DNA from: Flavobacterium beibuense F44-8 | GTDB lineage: Bacteria > Bacteroidota > Bacteroidia > Flavobacteriales > Flavobacteriaceae | Assembly (NCBI RefSeq): GCF_000769915.1 | Contig: NZ_JRLV01000019.1 | Coordinates: 1-64,000, forward strand | Direction of reading: 5' to 3' | DNA: 64,000 nucleotides | In this document: one piece after another, positions 35,649 to 44,600 of the stretch | How positions within the stretch are numbered: position 1 is the stretch's first letter | Layout: every line of letters begins with the position of its first letter | Notes under the pieces: generated by a model | What the model saw: only the letters and a program-made list of their open reading frames with translations | Database searches by the model: none | Told to the model about the DNA's origin: nothing | Made by a program: the position numbers and the translations under genes

Positions 35649-37031
35649 TTATTCACTTAAAAAAGATGAGGCCGGTAATCCTGCACTGTTAAATAAATCG
35701 GGTTTAGCAGTGTTGTGCCAAGCATAACGTACAGTAACAGGTTCTTTTACCTTTTTGGATGAAACCACTACAGTATTGCCTTTTATGGTTGCTGTTGCCG
35801 GGTAAAACGTACCGTCTTTTCCGGCTACCTCAAACAGCTCTGATTTCTTTGAAGAAAAATGCAGTCCTTCGGCATAATCAAAACGTATAGTTATTTTATT
35901 TTTACTAATAGTGATATCTTTATAAAGCGGACCGTAAACTACTCCTGTATCAATACCATATTGTGATTTTAATACAAGGTTACCCAATCTTTCGCCTACG
36001 GTTCTCTTATCACGCGGGTGTATATCATCGGTAGGGCTAACATCGCCTACAACCACCATCCCGATTTTAGGAATTTCGTTAAGTACTTTGCGTTGTGAGT
36101 TACGTATTATTACACCTCCGTAAGTATCGTTCTCATAGTTAAACGGCGCTATTTGTATAAAATAGAAAGGGAAATCATCTCCCCATGCCTCACGCCATGA
36201 TTTGATAAGTCCTGCCAGTGTTTTATCGTACACAGTACTACCTACATTGCTTTCTCCCTGATACCATATGGCACCTGCCAGTTTAAGGCCAACAAACGGA
36301 TTTATCATGGTGTTATAGGTACGTCCCGGTTCTGTAGGGCCCCATGCAACCGGAGTAAGTTTTGCAGCGGCTTCGGCAAGTACAGCGTCTTTGGCAATAT
36401 AATCTTCAGGCATCCATATCTCTGCCGGAGTACCACCCCAGCTGGAGTTAATGAGTCCTATCGGAACATCTTTCAAATCTTTTTGTAAGCGCTCACCAAA
36501 AAAGTAAGCTACAGCACTAAAGTATTTCATGGTTTCCGGAGTACATTCCTGCCAGTTACCCACAATGTTCATTTGAGGAGAAGTACCTGCTACCTTTGGA
36601 GCTGTAAAGAAACGTATGTTAGGGTAGTTGGCTTTTGCAATTTCAGCTTCGGCATTGTCTATTCCTATTGAGGCCGACCATTCCATGTTTGACTGCCCCG
36701 AACAGAACCATACCTCACCAATCATTATGTTTTTAATGGTAAGTTCGTTGTATCCTTTAAAATGCAGAGTGTAAGGTCCGCCTGCTTCAGGAGTTTTAAG
36801 TTTTACTTCCCAGTGAGCCTGATTATCGGGCTTGATTTTAATTTCCTCTTTAGACCATCCTACGGTAAGGGTAACATCTTCAAAAGGACTTGCCCATCCC
36901 CAAATGGTAACTTCGCTGTTGCGTTGCAGTACCATGTTGTCTGAAAAAAAGGAAGGCAATAATACGTTTGCTTTTGCTGCTCCTGTAATTAGCAAGATGA
37001 AAAGTGATAGGTAAAAGCTGATTTTATTCAT
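35649..37031 (-). CDS. Sialate-O-acetylesterase-like (SASA domain) carbohydrate esterase
   Basis: 460 residues, signal peptide. The SGNH-type catalytic Ser114 is in VWFCSGQSNMEWS. IGLINSSWGGTPAEIW and AGAIWYQGESNVG are the family blocks, and the Asp/His pair lies in DDIHPRDKRTVGERL. Despite the family name, relatives in plant-polysaccharide loci remove acetyl groups from xylan or mannan. It starts inside the last codons of the CE2 gene (8-base overlap), so the two esterases are coupled. The substrate is inferred. Confidence 0.88.
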   Translation of the reverse strand: MNKISFYLSLFILLITGAAKANVLLPSFFSDNMVLQRNSEVTIWGWASPFEDVTLTVGWSKEEIKIKPDNQAHWEVKLKTPEAGGPYTLHFKGYNELTIKNIMIGEVWFCSGQSNMEWSASIGIDNAEAEIAKANYPNIRFFTAPKVAGTSPQMNIVGNWQECTPETMKYFSAVAYFFGERLQKDLKDVPIGLINSSWGGTPAEIWMPEDYIAKDAVLAEAAAKLTPVAWGPTEPGRTYNTMINPFVGLKLAGAIWYQGESNVGSTVYDKTLAGLIKSWREAWGDDFPFYFIQIAPFNYENDTYGGVIIRNSQRKVLNEIPKIGMVVVGDVSPTDDIHPRDKRTVGERLGNLVLKSQYGIDTGVVYGPLYKDITISKNKITIRFDYAEGLHFSSKKSELFEVAGKDGTFYPATATIKGNTVVVSSKKVKEPVTVRYAWHNTAKPDLFNSAGLPASSFLSE

Positions 37032-38124
37032 TTAAAAGTGATTTTAAGAATGGAGCTAATTCATTTGCCATTTCCTGATGATCTTTTATATCAGGGTGAT
37101 AACCACAACCGTGAGGAGTGATGTCGCTAAATTCAAAAACCTGAACCGGTTTATGTTTTTTATCGTCCTTATAGGCTGCCTGTATACGTTTAAGGCAGTT
37201 AGCAAATATTTTTGCTTTTTCTCCTTTAACCATTGGGCTGGTTAATAATACAATTTGTGTGTTAGGGGAGTGGCTGTAAACGGTTTTAATAAAGTTTACA
37301 TAGCTTTTCACATACTTATCAGTATTAAACGGAAGCCTCTCTTTTTTACCGTCTCCGTCAGAGAAATCGTTTGTACCTAGTGCAATACAGGTAATGTCCG
37401 GATTAAACCCAAATTTATAAGGAACTGTTTTGTCAGAATTGTTCAGGTAGATGTTCTCGTACACATCAGGCATTATTTTTTCCTTTTCATGCTCATCGTT
37501 CCAGTTACGGTAAATACCGATACCCGAAACCGAACTTAAAACGAAATCGGCATTAAGTGTTCTTGAAGTAACAGGACCGTATGCAAAATAAGCATTATGT
37601 TGGTCAAACCATTCGCCCGTGCCACACGGAATTTCTTCGGTCTCGTTACCCATACCACAGGTAATGGAGTCGCCTATAAATTCGATTTTCTTTTTCCCCT
37701 TTTCTTTTTTGGTCTTTACAATATTTCCTTCGGCGCCAGAGAAGATAATACTTCCGTTTCCTGCTTCGGTAGCTTTGTAAACCGTTACCTTATGGATATC
37801 ATTTTCACTACTTGGTATGTTTATAGAAACATTATCGGGTTTGATGTTTACTTTTTCTTTTCCCATGTATTTACCGTCAACTTCAATAGCAATATAATCA
37901 TACTGGTTGTAGTTGTTAAGTGACTGTGCGTTAATGGTGCATTGAGAGCCTTTATAACTGAAGGTAACAGATGATCCCGGTCCTGCCAGTATTATCCTGT
38001 TATCTTCGGTTTTATCGGTACGTCCCTGTGTAATGTATAGGTTGGATTTTGAATTGGGTTTGCCTGCAGATAGTGCTAATGCAGAAACCAATAGTAAACA
38101 AAGTGTTTTTTGTAGTATATGCAT
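37024..38124 (-). CDS. CE2 family acetyl esterase (jelly-roll plus SGNH domain)
   Basis: 366 residues with a signal peptide. The N-terminal ~140 residues form a beta-sandwich (GPGSSVTFSYKGSQCTI, YDYIAIEVDGKYMG). The SGNH hydrolase domain follows, with Ser153 in IEFIGDSITCGMGNE, ALGTNDFSDGDG, and Asp/His near CGYHPDIKDHQEMANEL. This two-domain order is that of CE2 esterases, which deacetylate gluco- and mannopyranosides. It is the first gene of the CE2-SASA-GH3 operon. Such enzymes would suit acetylated glucomannan. The 268-base gap upstream (38,125-38,392) is AT-rich and contains no gene I can support. Confidence 0.88.
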   Translation of the reverse strand: MHILQKTLCLLLVSALALSAGKPNSKSNLYITQGRTDKTEDNRIILAGPGSSVTFSYKGSQCTINAQSLNNYNQYDYIAIEVDGKYMGKEKVNIKPDNVSINIPSSENDIHKVTVYKATEAGNGSIIFSGAEGNIVKTKKEKGKKKIEFIGDSITCGMGNETEEIPCGTGEWFDQHNAYFAYGPVTSRTLNADFVLSSVSGIGIYRNWNDEHEKEKIMPDVYENIYLNNSDKTVPYKFGFNPDITCIALGTNDFSDGDGKKERLPFNTDKYVKSYVNFIKTVYSHSPNTQIVLLTSPMVKGEKAKIFANCLKRIQAAYKDDKKHKPVQVFEFSDITPHGCGYHPDIKDHQEMANELAPFLKSLLNE

Positions 38125-38392
38125 GGTAATTTTTTATAAGAAAGTAAATGTAGGTAAAAATGACCATTTGCTTATGTATTATAATATCAATTCGTTATAA
38201 AATTTTATACATGTTGTATATTTTGATAAGGAGATTTATTAACTATGTAAAAACACCTCTTAAAAAATGTTAATAATTAAAAATGAGTTAATTAATAGGT
38301 TTCTGGTAGCTTTTTTGTGCTACTAAGGTTGTGTTAAAGTAATAAGAGTTTATTTTGGGCTTTAGTATTTTTAAGGTAAACAATACATACCT

Positions 38393-39103
38393 ATGAAAAA
38401 GCTAAATGAAATAAACCTGCCTGCTGTTAAAAAGAACATTAGTGTGATGGAACAGTTGGTATCGGTATTGGGAGGTGGTTATCTTTTGTATGATTCGCTA
38501 AGGCATAAAAGGGGAGTGGCCGAATATGGAGCAGCAGCCTTTATGCTGTTTAGAGGGATTAGTGGTTTTTGTCCGGCAAGCGAATTAGGACATCGACTGT
38601 TGGATAAAAATTACAGGCATAATTCAAATGTGAATATACATACCCGAATGGTGATTGATAAGCCTATTGATGAGGTGTATGATTTTTGGCGAAACCTAAA
38701 CAATTTGCCGCTTTTTATGGAACACCTTAAAAGTGTGGAAACAATAAGTGATACAACATCCAAATGGGTGGCTGTATTGCCGGGCGGATTGGGTACTGTA
38801 CAATGGGAGGCAGAAATTGTAGGTGAAGAAGCTAACCGTTTTATAGGTTGGCAATCATTACCGGGAGCAGAAATTAAGAATGCTGGGAAAGTACAGTTTA
38901 AGGATGCCGGTGAATTAGGTACGCTTATACATATTACCTTTTCTTATCATGCTCCGTTTGGTACTATGGGACAGGAAATAGCCAAGTTACTTACACCTGC
39001 CTTTGAGAAAACAATACGTGAAGATATAGCTGCCTTTAAAAGTTATATGGAAACAGGCAGGGTAAATAAAACCAAAAAGAAGCAGTCAAGAATTTATTCT
39101 TAA
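38393..39103 (+). CDS. SRPBCC-domain membrane protein (COG5637-like)
   Basis: 236 residues. The N-terminal ~65 residues are a small hydrophobic DUF2892-like module (SVMEQLVSVLGGGYLLYDSL, YGAAAFMLFRGISGFCPA). A polyketide-cyclase/START-like SRPBCC fold follows (VNIHTRMVIDKPIDEVYDFW, NNLPLFMEHLKSVE, FIGWQSLPGAEIKNAGKV) and then a basic tail. Proteins of this layout are often stress-induced and their ligand is unknown. It stands at the edge of a cluster of small soluble proteins on the opposite strand. Confidence 0.85.
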   Translation: MKKLNEINLPAVKKNISVMEQLVSVLGGGYLLYDSLRHKRGVAEYGAAAFMLFRGISGFCPASELGHRLLDKNYRHNSNVNIHTRMVIDKPIDEVYDFWRNLNNLPLFMEHLKSVETISDTTSKWVAVLPGGLGTVQWEAEIVGEEANRFIGWQSLPGAEIKNAGKVQFKDAGELGTLIHITFSYHAPFGTMGQEIAKLLTPAFEKTIREDIAAFKSYMETGRVNKTKKKQSRIYS

Positions 39104-39115
39104 ACAAGGGGCAGG

Positions 39116-39286
39116 TTAATCGGTACAAAAATCTTCCGGATTGTACTCGTGCTGTAATCCCGGACTGAATTTTTCCTTTATTCTTCTGTGTCTTGGTTCG
39201 TTGCCGGCATGAATTTGCTCTTTACTAGCGTTTAAAGCTACTTCATTGTTAAGGTAGCTGTTATGGCTTTTGTCTGGTTGGTTCAT
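39116..39286 (-). CDS. Small hydrophilic protein, 56 aa
   Basis: An open frame from ATG at 39286 to TAA at 39116, starting MNQPDKSHNSYLNNEVALN and ending HEYNPEDFCTD. It is strongly charged with no hydrophobic segment, so it is probably disordered and cytoplasmic. It sits tail-to-tail with the SRPBCC gene and near two longer small proteins of similar composition. The similarity to those is loose (NNEVALNASKEQ against NPVELATFPKQ). No family is recognised. Confidence 0.5.
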   Translation of the reverse strand: MNQPDKSHNSYLNNEVALNASKEQIHAGNEPRHRRIKEKFSPGLQHEYNPEDFCTD

Positions 39287-39363
39287 GGTAATATTTTTTT
39301 GGATATGTAAGGTAATGAATTTATTTTTAATGAGTTATGTTGATTTTGATTGTTAATACAGGC

Positions 39364-39630
39364 TTAACCTGATTTACTTTTTACAAACAGTTTCATAAAC
39401 AGTATTACCCCACACAGACTACCGGCAACGGCATTGGCTAGTATTATGGGAATGTCTTTTCTTAATATTCCATATATAACCCATGATATCATTCCTGCAA
39501 AAAGCAGGGCGTATGTAGCTGCCGAAAGGCTTTTTGTTGACTTTGTTTTTATAACTTTAATAGCCTGCGGTATATTGGCTCCTGTGGTCAATATGGCAGC
39601 AATTAGTCCCAGTATTTGAGTATAATTCAT
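39364..39630 (-). CDS. SemiSWEET-type sugar transporter
   Basis: 88 residues with three membrane spans. The PQ-loop motif is visible in TTGANIPQAIKVIKTKSTKS, followed by YALLFAGMISWVIYGILRKD and an Asn in ILANAVAGSLCGV. SemiSWEETs dimerise to form a sugar uniporter pathway. A -7 promoter element (39654-39661) lies 24 bases upstream. The sugar is unknown. Confidence 0.9.
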   Translation of the reverse strand: MNYTQILGLIAAILTTGANIPQAIKVIKTKSTKSLSAATYALLFAGMISWVIYGILRKDIPIILANAVAGSLCGVILFMKLFVKSKSG

Positions 39631-39653
39631 TTTTCAGGATGTTAGATTTAGTG

Positions 39654-39661
39654 CAAAAATA
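39654..39661 (-). promoter_or_regulatory. -7 promoter element for the SemiSWEET gene
   Basis: On the minus strand TATTTTTG matches TAnnTTTG. It directly follows the terminator palindrome at 39661-39682, so the terminator T-run and the promoter are merged. Confidence 0.45.
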
Positions 39662-39682
39662 AAGGCTGTTTAAACAGCCTTT
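39661..39682 (-). terminator. Palindromic terminator
   Basis: AAAGGCTGTTTAAACAGCCTTT, followed by ATTTTTG on the minus strand and TT on the plus strand. It ends the transcript of the 87-residue protein gene. Confidence 0.7.
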
Positions 39683-39710
39683 TTACCATGGTTAATGAGT
39701 TTTGTTACTT

Positions 39711-39974
39711 TTACATATAACCGTCTTTATCGGGATGGTTATCAGTTCGTGTAATGTGTTTACTCTGATCGTAATAATGATGATGATGTGGATGATGATG
39801 TGCGATGTCTTTCCTTACCTGCTTAGGGAAGGTTGCAAGTTCCTGTGGATTTACTTTTGCCGGGTCTTCGTATGGTAAATATTCATAACCCCACATTTTA
39901 CCATACATGTTTACGCCTTCATTTGGTGCGCCCTGATTGCCTGGATCCTGACGCCCGAAAAATTCATTTGCCAT
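39711..39974 (-). CDS. Small hydrophilic His-rich protein, 87 aa (paralogue of 40127-40387)
   Basis: 87 residues, no signal peptide. It contains the block VNPQELATFPKQ, a His-rich run (AHHHPHHHHYYDQ) and a C-terminus TDNHPDKDGYM. The protein at 40127-40387 shares NPxELATFPKQ and the ending PxKDxYM, and both begin MAN. The N-terminal part has GNQGAPNEGVNMYG. It looks disordered; the His run could bind metal. No family name is recognised. It has its own promoter and terminator. Confidence 0.7.
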   Translation of the reverse strand: MANEFFGRQDPGNQGAPNEGVNMYGKMWGYEYLPYEDPAKVNPQELATFPKQVRKDIAHHHPHHHHYYDQSKHITRTDNHPDKDGYM

Positions 39975-39996
39975 AATCGCTTAAAATTTAATTAGT

Positions 39997-40027
39997 TAAA
40001 TATAATAAAAAATTAACGATTTGACAA
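39997..40027 (-). promoter_or_regulatory. Promoter of the His-rich small protein gene
   Basis: On the minus strand TTG (40025-40027) and TATATTTA (39997-40004, one mismatch to TAnnTTTG) are 20 bases apart, 23 bases before the start codon. Confidence 0.5.
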
Positions 40028-40101
40028 CTTTTCAATGTTAATAATGTATATATGTAATATAATTATTATAAAAAGTAATAATATTTTAATATAGAAGTGT
40101 T

Positions 40102-40126
40102 AAAAAAGCCCGCATAGGGCTTTTTT
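40102..40126 (-). terminator. Terminator
   Basis: AAAAAAGCCC-GCATA-GGGCTTTTTT, one base after the stop codon of the small protein gene on the minus strand. The flanks allow termination in both directions. Confidence 0.8.
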
Positions 40127-40387
40127 CTACATATAACTGTCTTTTTCAGGGTTATCACTAGTATTTGTAATGTTACGACCGCTTCTTACAGCCGATTGTT
40201 TTCTGTTGGTCATATGGTTTTCCCTTTCCTCTTCCAAGTCTGGATCTTCGTTTTTTTTCTGTTTAGGAAAAGTAGCCAGTTCCACCGGATTTATAATTGC
40301 CGGATCGTTTGTAGGGATTAATTGTTCATCCGGATTGTTTAGTGCATTGTCAGGTTTGTTTTCCCTTCTTTTATCATCATTTGCCAT
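40127..40387 (-). CDS. Small hydrophilic protein, 86 aa (paralogue of 39711-39974)
   Basis: 86 residues from the ATG at 40387 (MANDDKRRENK); a TTG nine bases earlier is possible, but the paralogue also begins MAN. It contains INPVELATFPKQ and ends NPEKDSYM, both shared with the neighbour, while the middle is highly charged (EDPDLEEERENHMTNRKQ). It is probably disordered and cytoplasmic. It may be a stress or desiccation protein, given the hydrophilic make-up, but nothing in the sequence proves this. Confidence 0.7.
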   Translation of the reverse strand: MANDDKRRENKPDNALNNPDEQLIPTNDPAIINPVELATFPKQKKNEDPDLEEERENHMTNRKQSAVRSGRNITNTSDNPEKDSYM

Positions 40388-40480
40388 AATTTTCAAATTT
40401 TAATGGTTATTAATTTTTAGTACAATATTACTGTGATTGCTACTATAAAGTTACCAAAAGCTTTACGGGTTAAATGATAA

Positions 40481-40711
40481 TATTTTTGTAATTAACTCAT
40501 CATTAACAGGTTGTGTGTTTATGTGGCATTTTATCCCAAAAAAACTACATTTTAACGTTTTTTTTGTGGAACACTCGGTCTGTATAAATTACAAGTGTAT
40601 GTTTGTGACAGGTTAGTTACGCAGAATTATTTTTTTCCAATTTGATTTAATCATAGGACACATTGATTTTTTTAGTAGTTGTGCCATCGGCTTTTTAGCC
40701 GATGGTTTTTT
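40481..40711 (+). ncRNA. Candidate small RNA or leader RNA ending at an orphan terminator
   Basis: The 360-base gap between the minus-strand gene ending at 40387 and the plus-strand gene at 40749 holds no convincing gene. It has two plus-strand -7-like elements (TATTTTTG at 40481-40488, TATGTTTG at 40598-40605) and a clear terminator at 40684-40711. A transcript of about 100-215 bases would result. I recognise no RNA family. A 31-codon frame starting near 40519 (MWHFIPKK) is a weak alternative. Confidence 0.3.
40684..40711 (+). terminator. Orphan plus-strand intrinsic terminator
   Basis: CCATCGGCT-TTTT-AGCCGATGG followed by a T-run on the plus strand only. No annotated plus-strand gene ends upstream; the nearest is at 39103. 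Confidence 0.75.
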
Positions 40712-40748
40712 ATTTATAACTTTACTGTATTAATAAAGTATACAGTTT

Positions 40749-41612
40749 ATGAAAATCGTGTTTTACCTCCTGTCCCTGTTTTTACTTTCCTGTAATTGTA
40801 ATGATGTCCTGCAGGAAAAGGGTAAGCTTGAACTTAAAGAAGCTTCGGGTATTGAGTATATACACGAAACCGGAAAACTATGGGTACTTGAAGACAGCGG
40901 AAACAAAAACAATCTTTACAGTATAGATGAGAATGGGAAAACCGAAAAGAAACTAAAAATCACCAATGCCAAAAACAAGGACTGGGAAGATTTAACTTCT
41001 GATAAGGAAGGAAACATCTATATAGGTGATTTCGGTAATAATGATAACGACAGGAAAGATCTTGCTATCTATAGGGTGGATAAAGAAGAACTGGAAAAGA
41101 AAGAAGCAAAATCATCTTACAAGGTTTCGTTTTATTACCCTGAACAAAACGGATTTCCGCCAAAGCGTTCCAAAATGCTTTTTGATGTGGAAGCCTTTTT
41201 TGAATTTAACGACAATTTTTACTTATTTACCAAAAACAGAAGTGCTAAGTTTGACGGGACTTTTTTTGTATACAAAGTGCCTAATAAAGAAGGGGAGCAT
41301 GCAGCGCAACGTATTGCCGAATTGAATAGCTGCAAAGTGTACAGTAAATGTGCTATTACGGCTGCAGATATTAGTCCTGATGGCAAAACGGTGGCACTTT
41401 TGTCGTCTGACAAAGTATGGTTGATTACCGATTTTGAGAATGATAATTTTAAACAGGAAAACATGACGCAATACCCTTTGGGACATATGTCCCAAAAGGA
41501 AGGTATTTGTTTTAAGGATAAGTATACCCTTTATATTGTTGATGAAAAAGACAGTAAGGCAGGAGGTTACTTATATGAGGTAGGGATGGAAAGATTATTA
41601 AAATCCGAATAA
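40749..41612 (+). CDS. Putative beta-propeller lipoprotein
   Basis: 287 residues. The signal peptide ends in LLSCNCND, a lipobox with Cys at about 15. The body has repeating strand blocks with ASGIEYIHETGKLWVLEDSG, DWEDLTSDKEGNIYIGDFGN, AITAADISPDGKTVALLSSD and EGICFKDKYTLYIVDEKD, a layout that suggests a six-bladed propeller. DWEDL...GDFGNN is common to a Bacteroidota family of unknown role. Its 3' end overlaps the end of the convergent phosphatase-barrel gene by 15 bases. Confidence 0.75.
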   Translation: MKIVFYLLSLFLLSCNCNDVLQEKGKLELKEASGIEYIHETGKLWVLEDSGNKNNLYSIDENGKTEKKLKITNAKNKDWEDLTSDKEGNIYIGDFGNNDNDRKDLAIYRVDKEELEKKEAKSSYKVSFYYPEQNGFPPKRSKMLFDVEAFFEFNDNFYLFTKNRSAKFDGTFFVYKVPNKEGEHAAQRIAELNSCKVYSKCAITAADISPDGKTVALLSSDKVWLITDFENDNFKQENMTQYPLGHMSQKEGICFKDKYTLYIVDEKDSKAGGYLYEVGMERLLKSE

Positions 41613-44600
41613 TAACCCAAAGGCTACCCTGCCACCATCTGACCCGTGGAAGTAGAATGCTTTTGCCGTAAGGGCATCTACACCGTTTATCCATAATCCA
41701 CCACCGGCAGACTGATGCCACTTTCTTGAATCATCGTTTTCTACCCATACGCGCCCGTAGTCATATCCGCCAAATATTCCGTATTTGAAAGGAATAATAC
41801 TGCTCCTGAAATTCCCAAGGGTAAGTCTTAAATCAGTGCTCTGTAAGTAAGATTCCTTACCTGTAAAACGTTGATTCCTGTAACCGCGTAAGTCATTATC
41901 GCCACCAAGTGTAGCTGCCTGATAAAACTCAAAATTATTATTAAACAGTACATGCCCTTTAAAAGTAGTGGCAAATACAAGGTTCTCATCACGGGTGATC
42001 CTGTGGGTAAAGCCTAAAACACTTTGTACATGCGGGAAATTCCTTTCAGCCTGATCTAAGCTCATTGTCCATCCGCCCGATATAGAGAACAACATTCCCA
42101 TAGCAGGAAGTGATTTTATGTCATAATTTTCAAATTTGTACTTACCGTTTATAGTGGCATATTGCCTGTGTTCCTGTAAATAATCAGGTATTACACCGGG
42201 CCAACTAACAAAGCGGTTGTTGCTTTCTTCCACCTCAATAGTTCTGAACATGGTGTGTACTTCAAAGTAACTGCCGTTTGGGGTTTCTTTAAAAAGGGCA
42301 GGAGCTACGCTAAAGGTTTGCAGTTTTACCCTGTTGTAGTTCATGCCCAATTTGTCGTCGTCGTTAATAGTTTGATTTCCGTAACCAAAGAAATTAATAC
42401 TATAGGTAGGGCTTGTAAAGTGGGCATTAAAACCAAAATTCCACTTACTGGCTACATTCATAAACTGACCTGTGTAATCAAGCTCAAAACCTCCAGTAGC
42501 AAAGTACAGGTTGGCTTTAACGGTATGCTTGCGCGAAAAGGGCCTGCGGTTAAAACTGTTTACAGTATAGTTAGCAATCAATCCTAACTTAAAGCCGTCA
42601 TCAGGGTTGTAGCCTACAGTTGGTAAACCGGTATAGGCGTTAAATGCAGGTTTTTTAAAGTTGTATGTATTGGTTTCATAATCATCGGTTAATAACAACT
42701 TGGTTTTGCCGTCTACTTCATAAGTGTTTTTTTTACTTTTAAAGTCGTATATCTTAACCTTTTTACCGTTTTCAACAATGTATTTGTCGTTGTTTTGACC
42801 ACCAAGCAAACGAACAAGTATTGGTTGCTCGGGTTTGCCTTTTACCTCAAAAATATCATCGTCGTCAAGACCGTATATCCAAAGTTCTTTGGTTTGTTTA
42901 CGGTTGTATGTGTTGTCGCTAATAAGTTCTTCGTGGTGTTTTTTGATACTGTATATCTGTACCCTTGTTTGCCCTTCTGAAAGTCGGGTAATTACAAAGT
43001 GCTCATCTTTATCGGTCCCTGTAATGAGTACGGTTCTCAATAAAACAGCACGGTATTCCAGTGCATATTTTTCTACATCTTCCCGTCTTTTCTTTAGATT
43101 AGATTTGATTTCCTCGATAGTTTCATCCTGTACTTCCGGCGGAAGTTTACTAAAGGCTTCATCGATTACTTTATCTGTAAGGTTTGTTTTCAGGTAGCGG
43201 GCTTCTTCAAGCCATTCCTGTTCACTGGAGTTTCTTATAAGTGCCATATCCATAGGGTAAGGCTCAAAAGCAAGCCATTTTACACTTCTAATATGGTCTT
43301 TATAATCCTGCATGTAACGAAGTGACGGGATGTTCATAATAAGAGGTAATAACACGCCTTCGTAGTTAGGAAATGCCTGATCACGGTCACGTGGTATGGG
43401 TCTGTAAATTACACTGTCATTCTCGTTAAAACGTGACCAGCGCCATTGGTCAGTATGCCTGTCCCAGTCACCTATAAGCATATCAAATAGCCTTACACGA
43501 ATAAACGCTTTTTCGTCTATCGTGTACTTCGGACTCTTTCTTAGGTGTTCCAATACGTCATCAGTACTTTCAATGTCGTCAGGGCTGCCAAAGCTTTTCA
43601 GGTTTTTAAATTCACCCATTGGTCGCTCTTCCACCATATATAGGGCATTACCATAGTCAGCATTGTATTCCTGTAAAGCGGTCTGTTTAGGTATGTAAAA
43701 CAATTCGGGATTTGTATGGTAAATACCCAAAGATTCCTGCATATCTCCTATAATAAATGGAGTGTATGGGTGAGACGAGGTGTAAAAATCCATAAGGAAA
43801 GCCTCAGTAAGAGTATTGTTGAAATCATCTCCTATGTATTTGGTTTTGAAGGCAACAGTTTGTAAAAAACGATCGGCGCTTTTCTTTAATCCCCTCATAA
43901 CATACTCCCTACCTTGTGGACCCTGTAACCTTACCGAAAGCGACTGGTGTCCGCCACCTTCCCTAATAGGTGTAACTCCTCCGTATAGGGTGTCCAGATT
44001 AACGGTGTTTGCTTCAATAGGCATACTAAAGTATTTACGATAGTAATTGCCAAACAGAAATTTATAAAATCCGCTTTTTTGGGTCATTTCGGGAGTGTAT
44101 ACCGATGCTTTTACCTTTGCAGGAAAATTAGAGTCAAACTTTTCGGCGATATATTTCTTTGGTCTTGGTCTTGTAATGTATTTTTCAAATACTTTATTCT
44201 CAACGTCGTCTTTAACGGCATAGTAAGTTACTTTAGAGGTGTAAGTATCATATATGTCCAGTACGGCATACCCTGATCCTCCATAAGAAAAGTCCTGAGG
44301 GTTTACGGTAGTGGCTGCTTCAGCTTTAGATCCTGCACCACTTATAATCTGGTTGATATTGTCTTTATAGATGTATTGCAAATTGTGGTCGTGGCCTGAA
44401 ACCACTATTACATTGTCTTTGCCCTGAACAAGTGTTTTTATTCTTTTGGTAAGTGCATTATACTGTCTTCCCTGTATATCCTGTGGACTAACACCCGATG
44501 TTTTCCTGATCAAATTTAAAAACAATCCCAGTACCGGTAACGGAATGTCGCTTTCCAGCGGGAAAAGTTGTTTTCGTAATGAGAAGTATCCGCCGTGCGA

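Noticed and set aside
40519..40617. 31-codon frame starting MWHFIPKK in the gap before 40749
   Set aside because: Too short, no supporting motif; kept only as an alternative to the small RNA reading.
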